Source: Calvatia gigantea
Lineage: Eukaryota > Basidiomycota > Agaricomycetes > Agaricales > Lycoperdaceae
Length of the DNA: 27,778 bases
Direction: 5' to 3'
Assembly (NCBI GenBank): GCA_025093985.1
Contig: JACAAK010000055.1
Location: forward strand, 1-27,778
A program made the position numbers and the translations under genes. The notes beneath the pieces were generated by a model, which saw only the letters and a program-made list of their open reading frames with translations, ran no database searches and was not told the DNA's origin. Every line of letters begins with the position of its first letter. Within the stretch, counting starts at the first letter, position 1. Shown here one piece after another: positions 13,079 through 27,244 of this stretch.

Positions 13079-14678
13079 TTCAGCTTGAAGACGCTTTCAA
13101 AACATCAGAATTGCCATGATACTTCAAGACCAATACCCAAAAGCATGCAAAAACACTTCACAAACTGGCAAGCGTTTTATGTAATCGATAAAGGCTTTCC
13201 AATGGGCACTGAAGGAAACTGGATAATTAATTCAAGCCCCCCTTTTTTTACCATCGTTAATACCTCAATGATCAGATTTGGTTTTCCCCGACTAACATTT
13301 GTTTAATGTCAATTTCAATTGTTGCTAATGGTTTCAGAGTTAACCTAAGTTTTGTTTGAATTTGGTTGTGGCTGTACCTAGATTTAAGCAATACTAAAGG
13401 GCCCTTTCCAGGTTTCGAGCTTAATGGAATTGTGATCAAATCGTTTAATTCTGCTTGCATTTGACACGACCAGGAAACGAATCAGTCAACTGTATGAAAT
13501 CCTTCGGCTAAGCGACGAGCTTTGTCCATGAAAGCACCATAGTTTTAACTTGCAAAGTGAATTTTAGCAACCAAACCTGAAAGGGGGTGGTTTCCCGCAG
13601 AATGGTTGCCAAGAATAGTAGATTGGCAACGCACTGCAAAGCCGTTTTACCAGAGCTCGATTTTAACTTTTAGGGTGAGATCAATACTTGGGAGCATCAA
13701 AGCTTTCCTCTTCAAGCTTCTACCAAAATTTCAAGGGTTCAATGGACGCCATCAGTTTGGGTAGTACTGAAAGTTACAAAAATGCGATATTTCCTTCTAC
13801 GTAATTTTTGCATTAGAGGAAATGTCTCAGATAACGGCCTTTGTTGGCAGTTAAATATTTGGAAACGAATTAGGTTTTCCATATACCACGCAAAAACTAC
13901 CTTAATTTTAAATTATTTTCATGCAGAAGGAGCTTTCACTATATATTTAATTTTTTAAATTTTACGTAAATTCACGAAAGTAAATTTAGCAGACTTTGCT
14001 TTCGTAATTAAATACGATTAAGTTTATCATTTTGTATGCTTGTTCCGGATTTTGTCGCCAAATTTGCAAAAATGCTGCGAAGCGCGATAGGCATTTTTTT
14101 AACAGCTGTTTTAACGCCAAAACACAGCGACTATCAATTCTGTATCATTGGTATAATGCACATTATACGTAAAATTCATTGTTAGATTCCAAAAGAATTC
14201 TAACTTTAAATTTTGTACCATATCTAATTTAATAAAATAAGGCATGTTTAATAATGTTAAGGCCTTTCAACAAAGTCTTCAATTACTAATCGGATGTAAA
14301 ATTAATGTGTGATTGTTGTATAATTGGAAGATGCAATGTAGCACATTTTGTCTCAAACCTTTTTTTAAAGATGCCACTATGTTTCATTAATTGGAAATTT
14401 AATGTGTGTTCTATTTACTTAATGCAGAAGTTTAAGCATTGACAGCTAATTTTTAAAGCTTTTGAACTTAGATCCACTATTTAATAAAATTATTTCGTTT
14501 TGATAGTTGAATACTTCACCATCCACTTTTAAAATGACCTTAAGATCTGGTAGGGGAAGACTGGTGTCATGATAATTGATCAGTTCACTGAAAATTGAGT
14601 TTTCTGTGCGTCTAACGTTTTACTTTTAATTTATAATGCTGATCAGACTGTAACGTTCTTGTAGGCTGCTACAGTTCA
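13079..14678. other. Gene-less block: low-accuracy copy of metN/metQ region
   Basis: About 1.6 kb with no credible gene, inserted in the middle of prmA. The piece 13300-13355 follows metN at about 6800-6860 (shared aatttcaat/atttcaatat, then a ggtttcag/ggttttgg stretch in the same order). The stretch near 14425-14640 resembles 16240-16440 and 18100-18180, which follow metQ. I infer unpolished sequence of the met operon. Much of the block stays unplaced, partly because its clean counterpart is masked by homopolymer. Confidence 0.5.
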
Positions 14679-15281
<603 letters not shown>

Positions 15282-15354
15282 AGGAATAACCTAATATTTA
15301 TGTATAAATAAATATTGTAGCGGAACAGGGGGCAGTTCGACAGCATTCCTCAAA

Positions 15355-15380
15355 ATAAAAAAGGATGCCGAAGCATCCTT
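15355..15380 (-). terminator. Terminator after symporter A (UUCG loop)
   Basis: On the minus strand AAGGATGC-TTCG-GCATCCTT, a perfect 8-bp stem with the very stable UUCG tetraloop, followed by a T-rich tract. It lies 15 bp after the symporter A stop codon. Confidence 0.85.
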
Positions 15381-15395
15381 AGATCTACACCTGTT

Positions 15396-15599
15396 CTAGG
15401 CTTGTTCTGTACTGGTTTGAACCGATGGGGCAAAACGGTTGAGTAATGTCCCAAAGATGGCAGCAAAGATATACATAAAAATAGAATAGACCGCTGCAGG
15501 CATGGCAATGGTGGTACTGGCCATCACGGTGAGTGCAATGGTCATGGCAAGGGTGCTGTTATGAATGCCAATTTCAAAGGCACAAGCCATCGCAATGAC
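15396..15599 (-). CDS. BASS-family sodium symporter A, C-terminal fragment
   Basis: Last about 65 residues of a bile acid:sodium symporter (BASS) family transporter, an inner-membrane sodium-coupled importer of organic anions. ACAFEIGIHNSTLAMTIALT corresponds to the family's broken helix with the sodium-binding Glu; the usual Gln of the EVGMQN form is a His here. A final hydrophobic helix (VYSIFMYIFAAIFGTLLNRF) and a short polar tail follow, TAG at 15396-15398. The N-terminus is probably 17653-17757 and a central piece 19512-19686, so the gene is scattered. Substrate unknown (bile acid, pantoate and keto-acid carriers exist in the family). Confidence 0.85.
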   Translation of the reverse strand, partial: VIAMACAFEIGIHNSTLAMTIALTVMASTTIAMPAAVYSIFMYIFAAIFGTLLNRFAPSVQTSTEQA

Positions 15600-17010
15600 G
15601 TTACAATTATTGATCTTTAGAAGATTTCTCTGAAATACGGCTTTGTTCGAATTAAATATTTATGGAACGAATTTTAGGTCGCTTACCCCTATACAAAACG
15701 CAAAAAACTCTTGATTCAAATTATTTCTTCCCGTGAAGAATGTTATCTTTCGCATAACCCTGATTTTTTTTAAGTTTTACGTAAAGTTACAGAAATCAAA
15801 GCTCGCGCCTGTTTGTTACGATTAAAATTTTATTTTAGTAAAGGAGTTCTGGCTTTTCCAGCAATTTGTCCGGAATTTGCCTGACAATGTGCCAACTAGC
15901 GCATTAGCTAATTTTAAATCAGCTTTTTGCAGGTACAAGGGACTTGCTATTCTGGAAAATTCGGTATAAAATCCACTTTCAATACGTTAAAAGTCTCCCT
16001 TGAAGATTTCCAAAAGAATTCTAACTGTCTTTCATACCTTTTGCATTTAATTTTACGAGCAATGTTTTAAAATTTGAAGGCCTTTAATCAAATTTAAATT
16101 ACTAAACCGTATATTGAATAATATTGTGTGAGTTCGTATAAAGGATGAATGTAGCTAAGTTTTTGCAAAGCGTTATACTTTGCAAGAAATGCCATTCTTG
16201 GTAGTTCTGAATTGGACAATTTTTTTGGTTGGTATTCTAATGTAAGTAAGTTTAAGCATTGACAGCAATTATTTGCAACGCTTTTATGAAAATCGTTATG
16301 GATTCATGTAGTTAAAAACTTCTTTCATTTTGAAAGTTCAAATTAGCCCAACTGTTGATGCCCAGTCGTGGGGTGGTTTTTATGCTGATTCATTCGTTAG
16401 CCAAATTGGCTTCATGTGCGTCTACCGTTATTTAAATTGATTAAACCTGCTGCAATGTAATTTTTCTTTTTCTTAAATTTTGCACCAATTTGCATGTTGA
16501 CAATGCGTTTAGTTATTAAACAGGTTTTTTGATTTATAAACGTATGTAGTTTTGAATTTGCCAATCATTGGGATTTTCGTACCTTTTAAAAAGGGTTTTT
16601 TAATCATGGAAATGTTTCCAATGTTTTTACATATTTTAATGTTTATCATTGAGGAAAAGTTGATACTTATTTGTTAAGATTAGAATTTATTTTTGATATT
16701 TTAAATGAGAGTATTATAATTAATTGCATGTGAAGGAAAATGACTAATTTTTATAGAGTTGTTATTCTATCAATTTAAAAGAGTATAGTGATAAATAGTT
16801 AGACGAAAAAAGCCCAATATTGGAAATTTTTACTTTTCGCACAATTTCAACATTGACTTTCATAAAAACGCATTTAGCGGGTTTTACGATATGTTTTAAA
16901 GTTGAGCCATAAAGTGGTTCCTAGTCTGCACCCATATCCTTGCCACCTCTAAAGCAAATGCGTTAAGTGAAACACAGAACTGCTCTTCAACACTCACCTG
17001 CAGCGAAATG
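15600..17010. other. Gene-less block: low-accuracy copy of metQ, spacer and purD end
   Basis: No credible gene. 16240-16440 follows metQ at about 7450-7700 (gcattgaca then tttgcaac; cccagtcg; ccgtt..ta). 16560-16860 is AT-rich like the metQ-purD spacer. 16868-16960 follows the purD terminator and 3' end at 8265-8390 (shared gcatttagcgggtttt, then cctctaaagca). The order is collinear with the clean locus, with many deletions. The junction with the clean prmA piece lies somewhere around 17000. Confidence 0.6.
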
Positions 17011-17757
<747 letters not shown>

Positions 17758-17801
17758 AGGTGTATATTCTCCTTAAAATTATATAAATCATGACCGTGAA
17801 A

Positions 17802-18034
17802 TTATTCAGCTGCGGTCTCTTTCTTCAAAAATAAACTGTCATTTCTTCGCGAGATTAATAGGCCCAATAACGCAGCAAATACAAACATGAAAATAGAATA
17901 AATACCGGCAGGAATAGCCATGGCGGTGTTGCCTAAGACTGACAGGGCAACCGTAATGGCAAGTGCGGTGTTGTGAATGGTGATCTCAAAAGAGCAGGTT
18001 AAGGCTTGTTTTTCTGGAATATTGGCAAGATGTG
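17802..18034 (-). CDS. BASS-family sodium symporter B, C-terminal fragment
   Basis: About 75 C-terminal residues: FVPHLANIPEKQALTCSFEI, then TIHNTALAITVALSVLGNTA, a last hydrophobic helix (GIYSIFMFVFAALLGLLI) and a charged tail ending KKETAAE. It resembles symporter A along its whole length but is clearly a different gene (different tail, TCSFEITIHN against ACAFEIGIHN). As in A, His replaces the usual Gln of the sodium site. Sequence beyond 18034 on the N-terminal side is degraded. The probable start is at 20311-20313. Confidence 0.85.
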
Positions 18035-19511
18035 GCACAAAAAAAACCAATAAACATGCTACAGAAATCTTATCTGTTAAGTCAATATTCCAAACTTGAA
18101 GCCAAGTCTGGGGTTTTTGAGCTTGATGCATTCGTTACCGAAACTTGGGCTTCTGTGCTCTACCGTTATTTAAAGTTTATTAAGCCTTCAGAATTAATTC
18201 TTGTGTTCAGAGTAGCCACAAATTTTATTTGCCAACGTGAGTAGTATCGTTAAAAAAGGGATTTTGAGAATTTACATAATTGTTTTGAATTCAAGATATA
18301 GGGATTTCTTTACTTTAAATTGTTTTCAATTATGGAAATGTTTCATGTTTTTTCAATATTTAATGTTATTCATTGAGGTAAGTTAATACTACTTATGTTG
18401 AAGTATTAATTTGATTTTTAATGACATATTATAATTAATGAAGTTTATAATGCAAAATTTTTTATAAGATTTTATTAACTAAAAATTTAAATTTTTGGGA
18501 AAGTACTAGACCTGAAAAAATGCACATTGAGACTTAATTTTTACTAATACATTCAACAATCGAGTTTCAATAAAAAACGCATTTAGCGGGTTTTTAGGTA
18601 TATGTATTAAGTTTAAACGTGAACCAAGATAACCAATTTGACCGTTGCATACCCTAAGATCCCCTCTAATAATAACTGCGTTAAGTAAATCAAAGGCTCA
18701 TAAAATAACCTAAGTGAAGTGCGCAGTTGCACCATTGTGTTGCCCGAAATCTTGTCTTCAAGAATGATTCACCAAGACGACTCATGGTAACGGTCAATAA
18801 TTGCTGGTAAGCACCAATGTTCGTTTCCCCATGCGCTTTGTTAAGGTAAAATCAGTAAATATGGGAAGAATTAACCACGGATAGGCTGGTTAAATCCTAA
18901 CGCAATACCGATCACTTTGTATTAGCATAATACAAGCCTGCAAAAAGACAAGTAATGAGTCCTTTTTAAAATTTACTGGAAACGATAATTCATATGGTTT
19001 AAGCTTCCAAAACCACAGGACGAGAGTAACACCAATTAATCGTTCTGGCCCTTCCATTGAAAAACCCATGGTCTTGAATTGCCATTTTGACGTGGGTTAT
19101 CACAAATGAAAAACGTTTCCAACATTGCATCAATTTTCATCACTCGCAGAACCAGATCACAAACTTTTCCCAACATGCTTAAAGTTAAAATTTGTTTTTG
19201 TCAAGGTACAAAATTTTCCGCAGCAAGACATGATCGGTTTTTAACGATTGCGCTTTTAGAATTGTACACTTGAATAAATCTATCGTTGAAGTGTAGGAAT
19301 AAAGGGGAGGTTCAGAAACTTTGACCATTCTGGCAAATTAGAGGACCATTTGACACCTTTTGGCACATACATGGTATTACGCGGTGCATTGGTTGAAAGT
19401 CAAAACTGCTTTGTTTAAGTCAAATGCAGACGTCTCAATGAATGTTAATGGCCAGTAGTGCAATTCCTGCAAGGTGCACAGAATCAATCTGGACAAGCCG
19501 TTTTGGCAGTC
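18035..19511. other. Gene-less block: low-accuracy copy of metQ to purD and of symporter A
   Basis: No credible gene. 18090-18180 resembles 16380-16450 and metQ; 18241-18570 resembles the AT-rich spacer (shared ttataagattttat); 18570-18670 follows the purD terminator and 3' end (shared gcatttagcgggttttta, then gttgcataccc); 18745-18780 follows purD 8500-8545. The last about 75 bases (19437-19511) instead follow the symporter A C-terminus at about 15520-15595 (tggcca, gtgcaat, acaagcc in order). The filler itself may thus be chimeric. Confidence 0.55.
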
Positions 19512-20313
<802 letters not shown>

Positions 20314-20385
20314 GGAATACCTTTTTTATTCGTTTTATCTTTTGTGTTTTTGAGTGTATACAGAATTCAATAATTTACAAGGTAG

Positions 20386-20421
20386 AAAAAAAGGGCAAAA
20401 AATGGGACTATTTTTTACCCT
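20386..20421 (-). terminator. Terminator after the small secreted-protein gene
   Basis: Twelve-pair inverted repeat AGGGCAAAAAAT / ATTTTTTACCCT (one G-T pair) with a 6-base loop, followed by T on the minus strand. It lies 30 bp beyond the stop of the gene at 20451 and separates it from symporter B. Confidence 0.85.
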
Positions 20422-20450
20422 CAATACAGCATGAACTTAAGTTGTTTTGC

Positions 20451-20690
20451 TTACATTCTTGGTTTAGGTGCTACAAAACCAAGGGCACATTTGCCTTTGA
20501 TTTCTTTACCTTCGATATTGATTGATGTCGCTTTTGAGTCGCCTTGGCAAATGCTGGCTAACTCAGCTTCATCACCATGAATATTGGCATTTTTTGAGCT
20601 TGGGAAAAATTGAGGTTCACAGGTACCATTCCAAATAATGCCTCGATAGGCAAAACTAACCGCTGTTCCTTGTGACTTACCTTTACAGAC
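20451..20690 (-). CDS. Small unknown secreted protein, C-terminal half
   Basis: Reads VCKGKSQGTAVSFAYRGIIW, NGTCEPQFFPSS, ELASICQGDSKATSINIEGK, KGKCALGFVAPKPRM, stop TAA at 20451-20453. About 78 residues with four cysteines (positions in CKG, GTC, SIC, GKC), which suggests two disulphides in an exported protein. The N-terminal half is at 22629-22756; the two halves overlap by 17 bp at VCKGKS. The whole protein would be about 116 residues. Family not recognised. Confidence 0.8.
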   Translation of the reverse strand, partial: VCKGKSQGTAVSFAYRGIIWNGTCEPQFFPSSKNANIHGDEAELASICQGDSKATSINIEGKEIKGKCALGFVAPKPRM

Positions 20691-22756
<2,066 letters not shown>

Positions 22757-22969
22757 AATGCTTACCTTTGGTTGTTGTATGATCAACTTATAGGATAAAA
22801 AATGATCAAATTAATACAAGGCTTTTCAGGTAACAAAACGCATCCTTTGTTGAGTTTTTGCTACTACTCTGCAAGTAAAATTACATAAACCTAGCGCTGG
22901 CGCAGTAAGCACAGCACCGTATATACAATAAATTCCACGGAATCTGTCAACTTACAATCGAAAATTTGC

Positions 22970-22975
22970 TATAAT
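22970..22975 (+). promoter_or_regulatory. Probable -10 box of mnmG
   Basis: A perfect TATAAT 34 bp upstream of the mnmG start. No good -35 box at the right distance was found (a weak tgtcaa lies 19 bp upstream). There is also no clear Shine-Dalgarno sequence before the start codon. Confidence 0.5.
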
Positions 22976-23009
22976 CTTTCGTTATCATTTTTTAATCTCC
23001 TTTACCACT

Positions 23010-24894
23010 ATGCATTATCCTAAAGTTTACGATGTCATTGTTATCGGCGGCGGTCACGCAGGTACAGAAGCAGCATTGGCTGCGGCACGTATGGGGCGAC
23101 AGACTTTACTCTTAACTCATAATATTGAGACTTTAGGGCAGATGAGCTGTAATCCAGCAATTGGTGGTATTGGTAAATCGCATTTGGTGCGTGAAATTGA
23201 TGCCTTGGGCGGTGCAATGGCATTGGCTGCCGATAAAGGTGGTATTCAGTTCCGTATCCTAAACTCACGTAAAGGTGCAGCCGTTCGTGCAACACGTGCA
23301 CAGGCAGACCGTATTCGCTATAAAGCCGCGATTCGTGACACTTTAGAAAACCAAGCAAATCTCGATATTTTCCAACAAGCCGCAGACGACCTGATTGTTG
23401 AGGGTGATACTGTAAAGGGCGTTGTAACTCAAACGGGTATTCGCTTTGATGCGAAAACAGTTGTACTCACCGCAGGGACGTTCTTGGGTGGTGTAATCCA
23501 CGTTGGTCTTGAAAAATCAAGTGGCGGCCGTGCAGGTGATCCACCCTTCAATTTCACTGGCACACCGTTTACGTGAATTGAATTTGCCAGTGGGTCGTTT
23601 AAAGACAGGTACGCCACCACGTATTGATGCGCGTTCGGTTGATTTTTCTGTGATGATTCCACAGCCGGGTGACTTCCCATCACCGACTATGTCATTCATG
23701 GGTGATGCATCTATGCACCCTGAACAAGTGAATTGTTATATTACCCATACCAATGAAAAAAACCCATGACATCATCCGCGGCGGTTTAGACCGTTCACCG
23801 ATGTACACTGGTGTTATTGAAGGTGTGGGGCCACGTTACTGCCCATCCATTGAAGACAAATTCACCGTTTTGCAGATAAAGACTCACACCAAGTATTCTT
23901 AGAGCCTGAAGGTCTAGATACACATGAGCTTTATCCAAATGGTATTTCAACTTCACTTCCGTTTGATGTGCAGTTTGAGCTGGTTCGTTCAATTCGCGGG
24001 ATGGAAAATGCGCACATTTTACGTCCGGGCTATGCTATCGAGTACGATTATTTCAACCCGCAAGCATTGAAGTTTACTTTAGAAACCAAAGCCATTAATA
24101 ACTTGTACTTTGCTGGTCAAATTAATGGTACGACAGGTTATGAAGAGGCAGGTGCACAAGGCTTGCTTGCAGGCTTAAACGCTGCGCGTCGTGCGTGGGA
24201 TCAAGAGCAATGGACACCAAAACGTGATGAAGCCTATATGGGTGTATTGGTAGATGACTTGATTACGCTCGGTACGAAAGAACCGTACCGTATGTTTACT
24301 TCACGTGCCGAATATCGTTTGATGCTACGTGAAGACAATGCGGATCAACGTTTAACGCCAGTGGGTCGTGAAATGGGCTTGGTGGATGATGTGCGTTGGG
24401 CAGCTTACTGTGAAAAAATGGAAGCCGTTGAACAAGAAACTGGTCGCTTACAACACCTTTGGGCTGCACCAAATAACCCGATGGGTAAAAAGTTTGTCGA
24501 AATGACAGGTGCGGATTTATCGAAAGAGTGTTCTGCGATTGATTTGTTAAAACGTCCGAATATTTCATTTTGCTCAAATTGCGGAACTCACAGGTTCAGA
24601 AGGTGTCTGCACAAGTGGGCGATCAAATTGAAATCGCGGTGAAATATGCAGGTTATATTAAACCGTCAGCATGAAGACGTTGCGCAAATGAAGCGTTTGG
24701 AAGAAACTAAAATTCCAGCCGATTTTAATTATGATGTGGTTTCAGGTTTATCTCGTGAAATTACTTTAAAATTGAAAGATGTACGTCCTGAGACATTGGC
24801 TCAAGCAAATCGTATTCCGGGGGTAACACCTGCAGCAGTGCAATTGATCATGATTACGATCCGTAAAAATACACAAGCGAAAAAATCTGCTTAA
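23010..24894 (+). CDS. mnmG: tRNA uridine-5-carboxymethylaminomethyl enzyme, frameshifted
   Basis: MnmG (GidA), with MnmE, modifies wobble U34 of several tRNAs using [23 protein letters not shown] carries the dinucleotide-binding GGGHAG motif; [20 protein letters not shown] is family signature 1; [15 protein letters not shown] and [20 protein letters not shown] (signature 2) follow, then [20 protein letters not shown] and a C-terminal helical domain ending NTQAKKSA. Signature 1 has Ser where GKGHL is usual. All about 626 residues can be traced, but the frame breaks near 23545, 23760, 23867, 24573, 24600 and 24660, each a one-base gain or loss and nearly all in short homopolymers. The gene is surely intact in the organism. 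Confidence 0.95.
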
Positions 24895-24910
24895 TCTTTG
24901 AAAGTTATTG

Positions 24911-24941
24911 AAAAAGTCCGCTTTATGCGGGCTTTTTTTTT
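24911..24941 (+). terminator. Terminator after mnmG
   Basis: GTCCGC-TTTAT-GCGGGC stem with flanking A/T pairs, followed by nine T, 15 bp beyond the mnmG stop. Confidence 0.85.
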
Positions 24942-24989
24942 GGGTAAAATCTGCGCAGGGGTAATATACAATAAAAAATAAGGTGAATT

Positions 24990-26796
24990 ATGTCATTACA
25001 TTATAAAAGCGGAGAAGAGATTCGCGCGGGTGATGTGGTTATCTGGCTCAATCAAAGTGGTGAGTTTTATCAATTTGATCAAGCCATTATGAAAGTTTGG
25101 GAGGTTGCTAAAACCAATAATGGTGAGGTGGTTGGAGTGAATTTAATGCCACCACAAGCTGAATCTCCTATGCAGATGCTGAGAGCTTTAGTCCGACCCG
25201 AAGATCCTGAGCCATCTTCTGACATTGTGAAAATGCAAGATGTTCCGGGACTCTATACCATTACACGATGGTTTCTACCCTTGGAGCAAGTGTCTAAAAG
25301 TTTGGGATTGATTGAACGAATTGAGTATTTCTCTGAGCATGAAACTGGACATGGAGCGTTAATCCTTCAATTAATTAGAGGTAAAGCCGAGCAATATCGG
25401 GGTATTTATCAATATTATTTGGCAGATCAAGCCTACCAAGAGCGTGAGTTTCAGCTCTATATTGATTTCCTACGTCAATCCGCTCAGTCGGGTTATACCC
25501 CTGCGATGTGTCAGTTAGCACAGTAATTATTCATTGGTGGAATTTTACAAAAAAGTCTGGAAGGAAGTTTTAACTGGTATCGAGAAGCCGCATCCAAAAT
25601 GGATAGCATTGCGCTATATCAGTTGGCGGGATGTTATGCACGAGGTCAAGGCACTGAACAAGATTTACAAAAAAGTTTGCAGCTCTTGGAGCAGTCCTCC
25701 GAACAGGGTTGTTGGGCAGCCACATTGGGGTTGGCGGCTAATTATCGTTTTGGTTGGTTAACCTGTTTCTTGGTAAATTCAGTTATCCAAATTATGGTGT
25801 TGTGAGCGAACATGTGATTCACTCGGCACGAGCATTCTATTTGTATCATCGAATCTCATCACAAGCGCCTGAAACTGAAAAAGCTGTTTTAGCAAATGCT
25901 TATTATCATTTAGGCTGGATGTATCAAGATGGTATCGGGACAAAGCGAGACTACGAACAATGTGTCTATTGGTATCAAAAATCTGCTGATCTGGGTAATC
26001 CCGTTGCGATCAATAATTTAGCGGATAAGTATGAGCAAGGTTTAGGTGTACCGCTGGACCTAGATATGGCAATTGGACTGTATCAACAAGTAGTAGGTCA
26101 GGTCATAGCGGCAGATTTAAGTTTGGGCCGTATGTATTTAGAGGGGCGAGGTGTTGAGCAAGACTTCGAATTGGCTCGAAAACATTTAAATGTCGTACTG
26201 GATGCGCGTATCAGTGGGATAGATGAGATGCAGGCAGAAGCAATGCAATTAATCGCATCCTTTACCGAAGAAAGTCCACTGCAACAGGCTCAACATGTTC
26301 TCAAAAATGCACGGGACTACTCAATTGATCAGATTAATGAACAAATCCGAAAGATTGATTCATTTCTGCATATGGATGAAGCCAAACAACTATTCTTCAA
26401 ACTATTTTTACTGAATGCCCAAAAAGGTGAGGCATCTTCACAATATCAAGTGGGATATTGGTATTTAAATGGCTTGTACACTGAGAAAAGTTTGGAAGAA
26501 GCCGTATATTGGATTCAAAAGCGGCTGATCAGAAAGACCAACATGCGGAATGTAAAATTGGCTATTTGTATGAAAAAGGGCTCTATTTTAATGCCGATTT
26601 AGACGTTGCACAAAAATGGTATGAGCGCTCATTACGAAAACCTTGTACATCGTATACGCCTGAATATATCGGAGAGCAGTTGAATCCTGAATATTTAAAA
26701 ATGTATGACAGAATCAATAATGAAGCACTCAAGGGATTGGTGCGTATTGAAGAAAAGCGGCCTAAACGTAGCAAGTGGCAATTTTGGAAGAAATAA
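24990..26796 (+). CDS. Sel1-repeat protein, interrupted
   Basis: About 600 residues in total. The N-terminal about 75 residues (SGEEIRAGDVVIWLNQSGEF) form an unassigned region; then come Sel1-like helical repeats with the usual A-x-x-x-L-G-x-x-Y-x-x-G-x-G pattern: YQLAGCYARGQGTEQDLQKS, YYHLGWMYQDGIGTKRDYEQ, INNLADKYEQGLGVPLDLDM, LSLGRMYLEGRGVEQDFELA, YQVGYWYLNGLYTEKSLEEA, CKIGYLYEKGLYFNADLDVA. No signal peptide or membrane helix, so probably a cytoplasmic protein-interaction scaffold. An in-frame TAA at 25524-25526 and frame changes near 25750 and 26519 interrupt it; homology runs across all three, so errors or a decayed gene are both possible. Start supported by AAGGTGAATT upstream. Confidence 0.8.
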
Positions 26797-26869
26797 AAGC
26801 GGATGATTTGTAACGATTACTGCCGAAAGGTTCTTGCAATCCATATTGGAAATGCAAGGGTCTAATCAT

Positions 26870-26898
26870 AAGCCTGCTGACCATAAGGCTGGCTTTTT
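26870..26898 (+). terminator. Possible terminator after the Sel1 gene
   Basis: AAGCC / GGCTT arms around a long loop (or a 5-bp AGCCT / AGGCT stem), followed by five T. Weaker than the other hairpins. Confidence 0.45.
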
Positions 26899-27027
26899 GT
26901 TTTGAAAGATAAACAAAGCAAAAGAGTTGTTTAAGATAAAACAGATAAAAATAGCCAATCATGTTATTTCACAAAAGTATCGCCATATTTTAAATTGATT
27001 CTACGTTCTTAACATGAGGTCAACACT

Positions 27028-27151
27028 ATGACGATGAAATCGATCCGTTTTAACAGTGGAGAGCTTGCATGCCAATGCTAGTTTGTATCAATCACCAAAA
27101 CAGCACACTTATCTTGGTTTAGGGGAGGCATTAAACCAAGATGAGCAATGA
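27028..27151 (+). CDS. Small ORF, about 40 codons, frameshifted
   Basis: ATG at 27028 with TGAGGT eight bases upstream, a good ribosome binding site. Reading MTMKSIRFNSGEL and, after a one-base indel near 27070, ASLYQSPKQHTYLGLGEALN then QDEQ to a TGA at 27149-27151. The length (124 bp) equals 41 codons plus one base, fitting a single insertion. No family recognised. A terminator follows 48 bp later, which supports a separate transcript. Confidence 0.5.
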
Positions 27152-27198
27152 AAACGACAAACCCAAGCAATTCAAATATCTAATACCAAAAAGACTGT

Positions 27199-27228
27199 AA
27201 AGCCCCGAATACTTGGGGCTTTTTTTAT
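27199..27228. terminator. Bidirectional terminator
   Basis: Perfect AAAGCCCC / GGGGCTTT stem with an 8-base loop and a T run on the plus strand. It lies between the small ORF and the convergent WYL-domain gene and could serve both, though the A run on the other side is weak. Confidence 0.85.
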
Positions 27229-27244
27229 TTTAGTCGGTGATGGT

